A DNA stretch of 30,062 nucleotides, from assembly GCA_024231975.1 (NCBI GenBank), contig JAAEQB010000105.1:1-30062 (forward strand), given 5' to 3'. Shown piece by piece: positions 18,579 through 25,994 of the stretch (positions within the stretch are counted from its first letter, which is position 1; the number at the start of each line of letters is the position of its first letter). The notes beneath the pieces were generated by a model. The model did not search any database. It worked only from the letters and a program-made list of their open reading frames with translations, and had not been told where the DNA came from. This DNA comes from Allobosea sp. (GTDB lineage: Bacteria > Pseudomonadota > Alphaproteobacteria > Rhizobiales > Beijerinckiaceae). The position numbers and the translations under genes were made by a program.

Positions 18579-19094
18579 TCAGGCAGCGTCCTTGTCGGCA
18601 TATGCCTGGAACACGCGCGCGAGCTTCGCAGCAGGCGCGGTCGAGAGCTGGGCGATCTTGGTCGCAGGGGCCTGCAGGAGGCCGAGCAACTTGGCGCGCA
18701 GTTCGTCGAGCGAGGGCATCGTGGCCAGGGCCTTGACACCATCGGGGTTCAGGGCGGTCTTGCCCATCGCGCCGCCGAGGATGACGAGCTTGTCGTTCTC
18801 CTTGGCGAAGGCGGTGGCGACCTTCGGCGCCGCGACCGGATCGCTGGAATAGGCGATCAGGGTGGGACCCGTCAGCAGCTTGCTGATGGACGCGACGTCG
18901 GTGCCTTCAAGAGCGATCTTGGCCAGCCGGTTCTTTGCGACCTTCACGGTGGCGCCATTGGCCTTCATCTCGCGACGAAGCTTCTGGAACTGGGCCACCG
19001 TCAAACCCGCATAGTGGGCCACGACGACGACCGACGTCTTCGAGAAGACGTCGTTCAGCGACGCGACGGCATCTGATTTTGCCGCTTTATCCAC
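18579..19094 (-). CDS. rplJ: 50S ribosomal protein L10
   Basis: L10 anchors the L7/L12 dimers at the ribosomal stalk base and in several bacteria represses its own operon by binding the mRNA leader. The 171-residue product has the family pattern HYAGLTVAQFQKLRREMKANG and VAKNRLAKIALEGT, and a helical C terminus (residues about 135-171) that would hold L7/L12. The start is a GTG at 19094 (peptide MDKAAKSDAV) with a GGAGAG Shine-Dalgarno sequence just upstream. A promoter and a leader of about 400 nt precede it. Confidence 0.97.
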   Translation of the reverse strand: MDKAAKSDAVASLNDVFSKTSVVVVAHYAGLTVAQFQKLRREMKANGATVKVAKNRLAKIALEGTDVASISKLLTGPTLIAYSSDPVAAPKVATAFAKENDKLVILGGAMGKTALNPDGVKALATMPSLDELRAKLLGLLQAPATKIAQLSTAPAAKLARVFQAYADKDAA

Positions 19095-19501
19095 TGGGCT
19101 CTCTCCGGTAGGCGACAGGTTCTAAGGCCCGCCGCCAGTTGCACGTGCCGCTCTGGAAGTGACCGGTTGACACCGACCCCTTGCCGGAGCGACGCTCAGT
19201 GCCCTGTCCCCTGCCATGGCGTGATGCCGTGATAGGGCGAGATGGTTCGAACCTCTTTCGGCACCCTTGGGCGCCGGAAAAGTTCTTGCACCGTCTATGC
19301 AGGCCTCTTGGCGAAATTATGCCCCCTGGCCGGAGCCAAAGGCGCACCTGCAGTCTCAGACAGGACTGGGTATCCGGCTTCGAAGATCACTCTCCTCGAC
19401 CAAACACCCATTCTTCGGCGGCGAACCGCCGAAAAACGCGAAATGGACCTCCTCGTGCCAAGCACGCGGAAGCCCCGTCACTCATGGAAACGCGAGGGAG
19501 G
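19095..19501 (-). promoter_or_regulatory. Long untranslated leader of rplJ (L10-leader candidate)
   Basis: About 400 nt without a recognisable gene lie between the rplJ promoter candidate and the rplJ GTG. The stretch contains a UUCG-loop hairpin (19414-19433) near its 5' end and the rplJ Shine-Dalgarno sequence at its 3' end. Autoregulatory L10 leaders are known at this position in other bacteria. I could not fold this one or match its consensus by eye, so the identification rests on position and length. Confidence 0.45.
19414..19433 (-). other. UUCG-loop hairpin in the rplJ leader
   Basis: Perfect 8-bp stem, ttcggcgg (19414-19421) with ccgccgaa (19426-19433). On the transcribed minus strand the loop is TTCG, an extra-stable tetraloop. 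It would lie about 60 nt into the leader RNA. The T run is on its 5' side only, so it is a structural element, not a terminator. Confidence 0.55.
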
Positions 19502-19530
19502 CTATAGACCCTCCCCCGGTTTCTGCCAAG
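19502..19530 (-). promoter_or_regulatory. Candidate promoter of rplJ-rplL-rpoB-rpoC
   Basis: The minus strand has CTTGGC (19525-19530), a 17-nt spacer and CTATAG (19502-19507). This matches the rhizobial sigma-70 consensus CTTGAC-N17-CTATAT at ten of twelve positions. It lies between the rplA stop codon and rplJ, and transcription would begin near 19495. Confidence 0.6.
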
Positions 19531-19537
19531 TGGTAAT

Positions 19538-19557
19538 CCTTGCGGCAAAGCGCAAGG
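19538..19557 (-). other. Stem-loop after rplA
   Basis: Perfect 7-bp stem, ccttgcg (19538-19544) with cgcaagg (19551-19557), and a 6-nt loop, 40 nt past the rplA stop codon. There is no T run, so it is at best a weak terminator or a 3'-end protector of the rplKA mRNA. It directly precedes the rplJ promoter. Confidence 0.4.
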
Positions 19558-19596
19558 TGGGGCCGCGACCGCCGCAGGAGCGATCGCTGCGCTATA

Positions 19597-20295
19597 TCAG
19601 CCGCCGAGAACGGTGTTCGGCTCGATCTTGACGCCCGGACCCATGGTCGAGGAGATCGCGACGCGCTGGATATAGGTGCCCTTGGCGCCGGCCGGCTTCG
19701 CCTTCGAAACCGAATCGACGAAGGCCTTGATGTTCTCGCCGAGCTTGTCGGCATCGAACGAGGCCTTGCCGACGGCGGCGTGGACGATGCCCGCCTTCTC
19801 GACACGGAACTCGACCGAGCCGCCCTTCGAGGCGGCGACGGCGGCGGTCAGGTCCATGGTGACCGTGCCGACGCGCGGGTTCGGCATCAGGCCGCGCGGG
19901 CCCAGCACCTTACCGAGGCGGCCGACCAGGCCCATCATGTCCGGGGTCGCGATGCAGCGGTCGAAGTTGATTTCGCCCTTCTGCACGGTCTCGACCAGAT
20001 CCTCGGCGCCGACGATGTCGGCACCGGCCTTCTTGGCCTCCTCGGCCTTGGCGCCGCGGGCGAAGACGGCGACGCGCAGCGTGCGGCCCGAGCCGTTCGG
20101 CAGGTTGCAGACGCCGCGGACCATCTGGTCGGCGTGACGCGGATCGACGCCGAGATTCATCGCGATCTCGACCGTCTCGTCGAACTTGGCGTTGGCGCGG
20201 GCCTTGACCATCGCGACGGCCTCGGCGAGCGGGTAGAGCTTGATGCGGTCAATGCCTTCACGGCCCTTGACGACGCGCTTTCCGACATGTGCCAT
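19597..20295 (-). CDS. rplA: 50S ribosomal protein L1
   Basis: L1 binds 23S rRNA at the mobile E-site stalk and in many bacteria represses the L11-L1 operon by binding its mRNA. From the ATG at 20295 the product is 232 residues, the normal length, beginning MAHVGKRVVKGREG and containing FDETVEIAMNLGVDPRHADQ and the signature LGPRGLMPNPRVGTVT. The frame is open 18 codons further upstream, but that would overlap rplK and is not conserved. A GGGGGAA ribosome-binding site precedes the ATG. The gene starts 13 nt after rplK stops. Confidence 0.97.
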   Translation of the reverse strand: MAHVGKRVVKGREGIDRIKLYPLAEAVAMVKARANAKFDETVEIAMNLGVDPRHADQMVRGVCNLPNGSGRTLRVAVFARGAKAEEAKKAGADIVGAEDLVETVQKGEINFDRCIATPDMMGLVGRLGKVLGPRGLMPNPRVGTVTMDLTAAVAASKGGSVEFRVEKAGIVHAAVGKASFDADKLGENIKAFVDSVSKAKPAGAKGTYIQRVAISSTMGPGVKIEPNTVLGG

Positions 20296-20308
20296 TGTCA
20301 GTTCCCCC

Positions 20309-20740
20309 TCAGCCCACGACTTCCAGGCCCATGGAACGGGCCGAGCCACGGATCATCGCCACCGCCGAATCGACGTTGTCGCAGTTGAGATCGGCCATCT
20401 TCTTCTCGGCGATCTCCTTGAGCTGGGCAGTCGTGACCTTGCCGACATTGCCGCCCTTGCCCGGGGTCTTCGAGCCCGAGGTCAGGCCGGCGGCCTTCTT
20501 CAGCCAGTACGAGACCGGCGGCTGCTTCATCTCGAAGGTGAAGGAGCGATCCTGATACGCGGTGATGATCACCGGGATCGGCATGCCCTTTTCCATCTGC
20601 GCGGTCTTCGCGTTGAAGGCCTTGCAGAATTCCATGATGTTGAGGCCGCGCTGACCGAGCGCGGGACCGATCGGCGGCGACGGATTGGCGGCGCCCGCCG
20701 GAACCTGAAGCTTCACGTAGCCCGTGATCTTCTTTGCCAT
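20309..20740 (-). CDS. rplK: 50S ribosomal protein L11
   Basis: L11 binds the GTPase-associated region of 23S rRNA and is needed for RelA-dependent stringent response and thiostrepton action. From the ATG at 20740 the product is 143 residues, beginning MAKKITGYVKLQVPAGAANP, with PPIGPALGQRGLNIMEFCKAFN and the C-terminal GSARSMGLEVVG, all family hallmarks. AGGAG (complement of 20749-20753) is the ribosome-binding site and fixes the start; an 8-codon upstream extension is not supported. First gene of an rplK-rplA pair. Confidence 0.98.
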   Translation of the reverse strand: MAKKITGYVKLQVPAGAANPSPPIGPALGQRGLNIMEFCKAFNAKTAQMEKGMPIPVIITAYQDRSFTFEMKQPPVSYWLKKAAGLTSGSKTPGKGGNVGKVTTAQLKEIAEKKMADLNCDNVDSAVAMIRGSARSMGLEVVG

Positions 20741-21083
20741 GATGGCTGCTCCTGTCGTCCGCACCGGTGCCGACCGGAACGACGACGCCCCGCCCGTGAG
20801 CTGCTATCGCTCCGGATCGGGGTGTTGCAGGGCGTGGTGCGGCGCGAAGCTCCGGCTGGCAGACCGGCACGTCTCCCACGCATGTGAGGGCCGCCCTATG
20901 GCACACGCCGCTCCGAAAGGGAAGCCCCGGATACGCTCGCACGCCGCGGACGCCGTGTCGCAGGCGAGAGCCGCCACCTTCCACTCATCATATCATGAAA
21001 ATCGAATTTGTCTCCGCCCGGACCTTGCAGCCGCGTCCGCCCCACGACAAGCATCGACGGCGAATCGTCTCGGGACCTCATGG
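20741..21083. other. Divergent intergenic region, rplK / orphan secreted protein
   Basis: This 343-nt gap must hold the promoter of rplKA (minus) and that of the plus-strand gene. It contains the rplK ribosome-binding site and a 10-bp palindrome GCACCGGTGC at 20761-20770, about 20 nt upstream of the rplK start. The right-hand part, near 20985-21015, is clearly A+T-richer. I found no -35/-10 pair good enough to call on either strand and no gene. Confidence 0.4.
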
Positions 21084-22754
21084 ATGACGCCTTTCAGATT
21101 GGCCTTGCTTTCAGCCTGCGCGCTCGTTGCAACACCGACTTTTGCTCAGTCTCCCGAATGGCCTTTTGTCATCGACGAAACGCCGTTGATGCACGCGCCC
21201 TTCGCCACGCCCACCAACATCACGCTCGATGATGCGATCTCCGCCCAGGGGCCGAACATCGAAGCCGTCGTCAAGAAATATGCGACTTCGACCAGGAGAG
21301 ACGGCCCCTACTGGCTTCCGGTCTGGACGTCGAGCGTCGAGGAAGATTGCAAGGTCGCTGGAGATCTCGATTACGACGCATCGAACCGCGAAGCCGCAAG
21401 ATCCCGCACGGGTCTGCGGGTGGCGCCGCATATACCGGCGAAACGCTGCAGAGAGATCATCGCCTGGCTCAACACCAACATCCTTCACCGCAATGCGGTA
21501 GAGCAATTGCGGAATGTCGATGCATTGGTGATTTCCGCGCGCGTCCCGGCAGGACCGATCCAGCCAGAGTTGATTGCGGATACGGCCGACTCGACGTTCT
21601 TTCTCACCCGCGGAATGTGCTCGATCCAGTTCAACGGAAAATCGACGACGCCACCGGAATTCATGCACAATAAATACAATTACAGATCAGACGATCTGAA
21701 CAAATCCGATAGCCTGACGAATATCTTCAATTCCTGCATTGAGCAGACCAAGAAGAAGAACAGGGACGGAGTTGCCGCGCTCATCGAAAGCGCAAAAGCA
21801 CGAATCAAATCGGCGCCGCTGGAGATATCTTCGTTGGAGTATCTCCGGTATTTTCGGCGGCTCCCAGCGATAAAGATTGCTGCGGCCAACCCGCAAATGG
21901 CCGGCTACTACAAAAGCATGAACGTGGACATCCCGCAGATTGAAGGTTCTTTTGCTCAGGACGCCCGGGAATTGAAGGACTATTTCCTCGTGGAATGGTT
22001 TCGCGAGATCAAGGAGACCGTCCGCAGCAAGGAAATGGCGATCGTCGACAAGACCCTTGCCGCGGCCGCCGCCGCATCGAACGGCAAGCCGGCAGTCTCT
22101 CCTGAGAGCGACCGCATCTGCAACGAGCTGAGAGCAAATTACCCGCAGGATGAAACCCTGCGGATCGACGGCGACGGATTGCTCAAGAACGCCATCGATA
22201 GTGGATGCGACAAGATCGCGGCGACAGCGCATGCGAAGCGGCTCACCAACATCGTTGAAAAGATCGATGTATCGGCGGTCTCTGACAGAGACAGGGTCTT
22301 TGGCGTCGTCGCACCGGATGGAAGCTTCGTCCCGGTCCCTCTCAACCAGCTCGTCAGTGCTTCCGTTTTCCAGGGCGTTTGCCCCGCATTCCAGATGGAA
22401 GGCGGCGGCCTCTTCAGCTCCGGGAAGCTGGTGATGACCGTCCAGCGATGCGAGCGGGCTGGAAAGCGGGCGCCCGTCAAGTTCGCGATCGAGACCGTCA
22501 CCCGCCCAGACGGCGTCAAGGTCTATCAGATCAAGGCCAATGGCCCGATACCGGTGGTCGATGGGCCGGCCGCCGCGATCGCCTGCTTGTCGATCGCGCC
22601 AAGCCAACGCGAAAGCCAGGCCATGCTCGCAGGGCTGGAGGCCGTCTTCGGCGGAGGCAGTTTCGCGAGATATGCCGCAGGCCGCGACCTGGGCAGGCTG
22701 ATCCGGGATCAGGGCACCTGCACAAGGTTTGTCACAGCGATCACCGACAACTGA
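21084..22754 (+). CDS. Hypothetical secreted protein, Cys-rich, unrecognised
   Basis: Product of 556 residues that I do not recognise. The ATG at 21084 gives a clean signal peptide (MTPFRLALLSACALVATPTFA, predicted cut after the Ala at about residue 21), so it is probably periplasmic or exported. The frame is open upstream, but only this start yields a signal peptide. The mature part has ten cysteines spread over its length, an even number compatible with disulfides. It has a stretch rich in Lys/Asn/Asp (about 195-235) and a C-terminal half with more Gly and Val. No catalytic motif or repeat is visible. It is the only plus-strand gene in the window and the DNA is A+T-richer than its neighbours (38% G+C by my count over 21661-21720), which suggests later acquisition. 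Confidence 0.8.
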   Translation: MTPFRLALLSACALVATPTFAQSPEWPFVIDETPLMHAPFATPTNITLDDAISAQGPNIEAVVKKYATSTRRDGPYWLPVWTSSVEEDCKVAGDLDYDASNREAARSRTGLRVAPHIPAKRCREIIAWLNTNILHRNAVEQLRNVDALVISARVPAGPIQPELIADTADSTFFLTRGMCSIQFNGKSTTPPEFMHNKYNYRSDDLNKSDSLTNIFNSCIEQTKKKNRDGVAALIESAKARIKSAPLEISSLEYLRYFRRLPAIKIAAANPQMAGYYKSMNVDIPQIEGSFAQDARELKDYFLVEWFREIKETVRSKEMAIVDKTLAAAAAASNGKPAVSPESDRICNELRANYPQDETLRIDGDGLLKNAIDSGCDKIAATAHAKRLTNIVEKIDVSAVSDRDRVFGVVAPDGSFVPVPLNQLVSASVFQGVCPAFQMEGGGLFSSGKLVMTVQRCERAGKRAPVKFAIETVTRPDGVKVYQIKANGPIPVVDGPAAAIACLSIAPSQRESQAMLAGLEAVFGGGSFARYAAGRDLGRLIRDQGTCTRFVTAITDN

Positions 22755-22846
22755 TCTGTCTCGACCGACGCCCCCCAGGGGGCAAGGATAGGCGCAGCCA
22801 GGCGGGCCGGGCTGGCCGGATAATGCGGGCTCAGTCGACCGCGGGC

Positions 22847-23377
22847 TCAATCGGCCCCGGAATCCCGCACCAGATAGTCGCCGAGCGCCAGGCCGATATG
22901 GATGATAACGAGCGCAATCAGGCCGAAGGCGAGCCAGGCATGGCCGAGCAGCAGCAGGTCGGCATGGCCCGCCTCCGGCGACCGGATCTCCGGTAGCGTG
23001 AGGCCGAACAGCAACTGCCGCGAGCCGAAGCCCGAGGCACCGGCCCAGCCCAGCAGCGGCACGACCAGCAAGGCCAGGTAAAGCAGCGCATGCACCGGCC
23101 GGCTCGCCGCGCCCTTTTGCCAGCGCGCCGTCAGCTGAGCGAACAGCCGATAGCCGATGCGTACCAGGACGAGGCAGAGCAGCAGGACGCCGGTGGTCTT
23201 GTGACAGAGATTGAACAGGTCGGCCGCCGGCCCCTGGCCGAGCTGCTTCATCGTCACGCCGGTAGCGAACAGGCCCAGCACCAGCGCCGCCGTCAGCCAG
23301 TGCAGCACCTTTGCGGCAAGCGGCAGCGGCAGCTCGACGGGTATCTCCGCCCCGGACTTCGGAAACGCGATGCTCAT
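22847..23377 (-). CDS. Cytochrome b561 family protein
   Basis: Integral-membrane diheme b-type cytochrome of 176 residues with four hydrophobic segments (about 20-42, 57-78, 95-112, 142-166). The histidines expected as heme ligands are present: His26 (VLHWL), His59 (CHKTTG), His146 (GHAWLAF) and His160 (IIHIGL); His96 begins the third segment. Family members move electrons between quinols and other acceptors, for example superoxide, in the inner membrane. The start ATG at 23377 overlaps the stop codon of the chemoreceptor gene by 4 bp (ATGA), implying translational coupling. The physiological partner cannot be read from the sequence. Confidence 0.9.
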   Translation of the reverse strand: MSIAFPKSGAEIPVELPLPLAAKVLHWLTAALVLGLFATGVTMKQLGQGPAADLFNLCHKTTGVLLLCLVLVRIGYRLFAQLTARWQKGAASRPVHALLYLALLVVPLLGWAGASGFGSRQLLFGLTLPEIRSPEAGHADLLLLGHAWLAFGLIALVIIHIGLALGDYLVRDSGAD

Positions 23378-24969
23378 GCGCTCGCCAGCTCCCTGCGCCG
23401 GATGAAGCCGTCGACGGCCTGCCGCAGCTCCGCCGCCTGCCGGTCGAGGTCGGCCGAAGCCGCGGTGACGGAGCCGGCGGTCTGGCGCCAGCTCGCCAGC
23501 GTGCCGGCGAGCTGTTCGACCTGCTCGGCGACGAGCCTGACATCGCCCGCCGTCCGCGTCGTCGTCTCGCTGATCGAGCGCGAGCCGACATCCTGGCGTG
23601 CGGTCAATTCGGCGATCGAGAGTGCTGCCTTGTCGACCTTCTCGACCGAGGTCACCAGCGCGCCGACGCGCAGGGTGATGCGCTGGGCCGCGACGGTGAT
23701 CTGGTCCAGCCCCTTGCGGACGTCGTCGGTCGCTTCTGCGGTCCGGTGCGCGAGCTGCTTCACCTCGCCGGCGACGACCGCGAAGCCCCTGCCCGCCTCG
23801 CCGGCCCGCGCCGCCTCGATCGTGGCGTTGAGCGCGAGCAGGTTGGTCTGGCTGGCGACGGTGCCGATGATGTCGATGACCTGGACGATCTTGCCGACGG
23901 CCTCGCTGAGCACGACTGTGTCGGCGGTTGCCTCCTCGACCAGCGCCTTCGCCGCATCGGCGACGTCCGAAGTGCGCTGCGCCTCGCTCGCGGCCGTGGC
24001 GAGCAGAGACGACACCTCGGTGATGGCACCGGCAACGTGATCGACATGGCCGGAGACGCGTTGCGTCGACAGCGTCGCCGCCCCGGCCCGCTCGTCGACG
24101 ACGCCCGAAAGCTGCGCGAATTCGCCGGCGGCCTGCGACAGCCGGGCGGCATGCTGCTCCAGCGCCTGCGCGATCGCCGCGATCTGCTCCTGGAAGGCGC
24201 CGTTGCGCGCCTGGGCAGCCTCTTGGCGCGCCACCTCGCCCGACAAGGCGCTCACCCGCGCCTGCGCCGCCTCCTGCTCGGCCTGCAACCCGCGCTGATG
24301 CGCCAGCAGGGCGCGGCCGAGCATGCCGATCTCGTCGCTGCGCGTGGCGAGCGTATCGAGTCCGCGCTCCTTGCGGTTCTCCGCCAGGGCCCGGGCCATG
24401 TCGGTGATCGGACGGACCAGCCAGCGATGCTCCAAGCGCACGATGAAGACGAGGCTGAACAGCCCGAGCAATGAGAGCAGCACCTTGTTCTGGTGGGCGC
24501 TCTCGACATGCTGCGACAGGTCGGCGCTCAACCGGCCGATCTCCTCGCCGAGCCCGCGTCGCAAGGCCGAGCGCTTGTCGGCGATCACCCTGAGCTCGGC
24601 CCGCGCGGTAGGAACATCGGCCGCCTCGCGCATCGCCGTAGCACGCGCAACGATCGCCTGAGTATCGGCCTGCAGCTTGCCGTCCAGTCGGGTGGCGATG
24701 TCCTCGGCCGCGATCGCGAGCACGTCGAGATCGGAGGGCTCGGCCCGATTGCCCGAGAAGACCGCGATGCTGATCCGCTCGAACAGCATGGTCGTCGCTT
24801 CGAGACGTCGGGCGAGATCGCTCTGGGCTTCGAGGGCGCGGGTGAAAGCGTCGAGCTTGCGCGAGCCGATCAGCTCGGTCGCGACGTAAAGGCATGACAG
24901 CGCGCCGAGCAGCACGCCCCACAGCGCCAGACGCTGTCCGACCGTCGCCTTGAATGTCCTGGGAAACAT
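23374..24969 (-). CDS. Methyl-accepting chemotaxis protein
   Basis: A 531-residue transmembrane chemoreceptor. It has a first membrane helix (about 12-34), a helical periplasmic part of about 130 residues, a second membrane helix (about 162-178), a HAMP domain (about 183-235, VRPITDMARALAENRK, DEIGMLGRAL) and a cytoplasmic signalling domain. The hairpin tip is conserved: VASQTNLLALNATIEAARAG followed by EAGRGFAVVAGEVKQLA (about 371-406). The ligand is unknown, and no C-terminal CheR-binding pentapeptide is seen. The last bases overlap the cytochrome b561 gene, so both are likely made together and a redox-related signal is possible. No che genes are nearby. Confidence 0.93.
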   Translation of the reverse strand: MFPRTFKATVGQRLALWGVLLGALSCLYVATELIGSRKLDAFTRALEAQSDLARRLEATTMLFERISIAVFSGNRAEPSDLDVLAIAAEDIATRLDGKLQADTQAIVARATAMREAADVPTARAELRVIADKRSALRRGLGEEIGRLSADLSQHVESAHQNKVLLSLLGLFSLVFIVRLEHRWLVRPITDMARALAENRKERGLDTLATRSDEIGMLGRALLAHQRGLQAEQEAAQARVSALSGEVARQEAAQARNGAFQEQIAAIAQALEQHAARLSQAAGEFAQLSGVVDERAGAATLSTQRVSGHVDHVAGAITEVSSLLATAASEAQRTSDVADAAKALVEEATADTVVLSEAVGKIVQVIDIIGTVASQTNLLALNATIEAARAGEAGRGFAVVAGEVKQLAHRTAEATDDVRKGLDQITVAAQRITLRVGALVTSVEKVDKAALSIAELTARQDVGSRSISETTTRTAGDVRLVAEQVEQLAGTLASWRQTAGSVTAASADLDRQAAELRQAVDGFIRRRELASA

Positions 24970-25043
24970 GCCCGCCCGCGTCGATAGCCGGCGCGGACAA
25001 TGTCACACACGCCTGAAGGAGGCGTTAACTATGAAAAGCACGC

Positions 25044-25070
25044 AAAAAGGGCGCCATTTCCGGCGCCCTT
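25044..25070 (-). terminator. Rho-independent terminator after nusG
   Basis: Perfect 9-bp stem (25047-25055 with 25062-25070), loop of 6 nt, followed on the minus strand by five T residues. It lies 26 nt past the nusG stop codon and separates secE-nusG from the chemoreceptor gene. Confidence 0.9.
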
Positions 25071-25096
25071 CATGATCTCTCGCGATGCCCTTGGTC

Positions 25097-25630
25097 TCAG
25101 AGCTTCTCGACTTGGCCGTATTCCAGCTCGACCGGCGTGGCGCGGCCGAAGATCGAGACCGCGACCTTGAGGCGGGCGCGGGCATGATCGACATCCTCGA
25201 CGACGCCGTTGAACGAGGCGAACGGGCCGTCGGCGACCTTCACCTGCTCGCCGACCTCGAACACCACCGTCGGCTTCGGCCGTTCGATGCCCTCGGCGAC
25301 CTGGCCCTTGATCCGCATCGCCTCATGCTCGGGGATCGGCATCGGCTTGGCCTTGTCGGCCCCGAGGAAGCCGGTGACCTTGGGCGTGTTCTTGATGAGG
25401 TGGTAGACCTCGTCGGTCATCTCGCATTTCACCAGGACATAGCCCGGGAAGAACTTGCGCTCGGTGTCGACCTTGCGGCCGCGGCGGACCTCGACGACCT
25501 TCTCGGTCGGAACCAGCACCTCGTCGAACTTGTCGGAAAGGTTGCGCTGCGCGGCCTGATCCTTGATCGACTGCGCGACCTTGTTCTCGAAGTTGGAATA
25601 GGCGTGGACGATATACCAGCGTGTGCTCAC
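25097..25630 (-). CDS. nusG: Transcription termination/antitermination protein NusG
   Basis: NusG binds RNA polymerase beta' and links it to Rho or to ribosomal S10. The product is 177 residues from a GTG at 25630 (peptide MSTRWYIVHAYSNFENKVAQ), with GGAAG as ribosome-binding site. The frame is open far upstream, but the canonical N terminus fixes the GTG. The NGN domain includes RKFFPGYVLVKCEMTDEVYH, and the KOW domain includes VADGPFASFNGVVEDVD and ends in VELEYGQVEKL. It lies 14 nt behind secE, the usual pair, and is closed by a strong terminator. Confidence 0.97.
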   Translation of the reverse strand: MSTRWYIVHAYSNFENKVAQSIKDQAAQRNLSDKFDEVLVPTEKVVEVRRGRKVDTERKFFPGYVLVKCEMTDEVYHLIKNTPKVTGFLGADKAKPMPIPEHEAMRIKGQVAEGIERPKPTVVFEVGEQVKVADGPFASFNGVVEDVDHARARLKVAVSIFGRATPVELEYGQVEKL

Positions 25631-25644
25631 GTTCTTGCTTCCGT

Positions 25645-25836
25645 TCAGCGCGCGAGGATGAGGCCGAGACCCCAGCGGATGACCGTGTCGGTGAAGAGGA
25701 AGAACAGGCTCGACATGAGCACCATCAGCAACACCAGGCCGGTGGTGATCAGCGTCTCGCGGCGCGAGGGCCAGGTCACCTTGGAGGCCTCGTTGCGCAC
25801 CTCCTGCAGGAACTGGAAAGGATTCGTCTTCGCCAT
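25645..25836 (-). CDS. secE: Preprotein translocase subunit SecE
   Basis: SecE is the small essential subunit that clamps SecY in the protein-export channel of the inner membrane. From the ATG at 25836 the product is 63 residues (MAKTNPFQFLQEVRNEASKV), the short single-helix form common in alphaproteobacteria. The amphipathic stretch with TWPSRRE is the family signature, followed by one membrane helix (about 32-55). An in-frame ATG four codons upstream is possible but less likely. It is next to nusG in the canonical order. Confidence 0.95.
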   Translation of the reverse strand: MAKTNPFQFLQEVRNEASKVTWPSRRETLITTGLVLLMVLMSSLFFLFTDTVIRWGLGLILAR

Positions 25837-25902
25837 CGGGCTCGTCACCTCGGTTCCGGATCGCCGCTATCGGGCAGCGATTCGGCGGTCCTGAAAGATT
25901 CG

Positions 25903-25931
25903 CGGCGCGGGGCTCAGGGAGCCGCGCGCCG
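25903..25931 (-). other. Stem-loop between the methyltransferase gene and secE
   Basis: Interrupted stem: 7 bp (25903-25909 with 25925-25931), a G/G mismatch, then 4 bp, closing a 5-nt loop. On the minus strand it is followed by CGAATCTTTC, a poor T tract. It could be a weak terminator for the tRNA-Trp/methyltransferase transcript or an attenuator before secE-nusG. Confidence 0.35.
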
Positions 25932-25945
25932 TCGTTAGGGGGCTT

Positions 25946-25973
25946 CTTACAACGCGAAGGCCCGCTCGCCAAG
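25946..25973 (-). promoter_or_regulatory. Weak candidate promoter of secE-nusG
   Basis: Minus-strand CTTGGC (25968-25973) and TGTAAG (25946-25951) are separated by 16 nt, a fair match to alphaproteobacterial sigma-70 promoters. Transcription would start about 100 nt before secE and include the stem-loop at 25903-25931. Read-through from tRNA-Trp is an equally good alternative. Confidence 0.3.
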
Positions 25974-25994
25974 CGGTTTTGACTCTGGCCCCGC

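Noticed and set aside
22826..22856. Short direct repeat gcgggctca(a/g)tcg near the end of the cytochrome gene
   Set aside because: Only two imperfect 12-base copies; no array, spacer pattern or associated gene.
23378..25006. A long upstream extension of the cytochrome b561 reading frame through the chemoreceptor gene
   Set aside because: The extension is an out-of-frame reading of the MCP gene. The real protein starts at the ATG at 23377.
25631..25972. Upstream in-frame extension of nusG across secE
   Set aside because: NusG homology begins exactly at the GTG at 25630, and secE occupies the extension in another frame.
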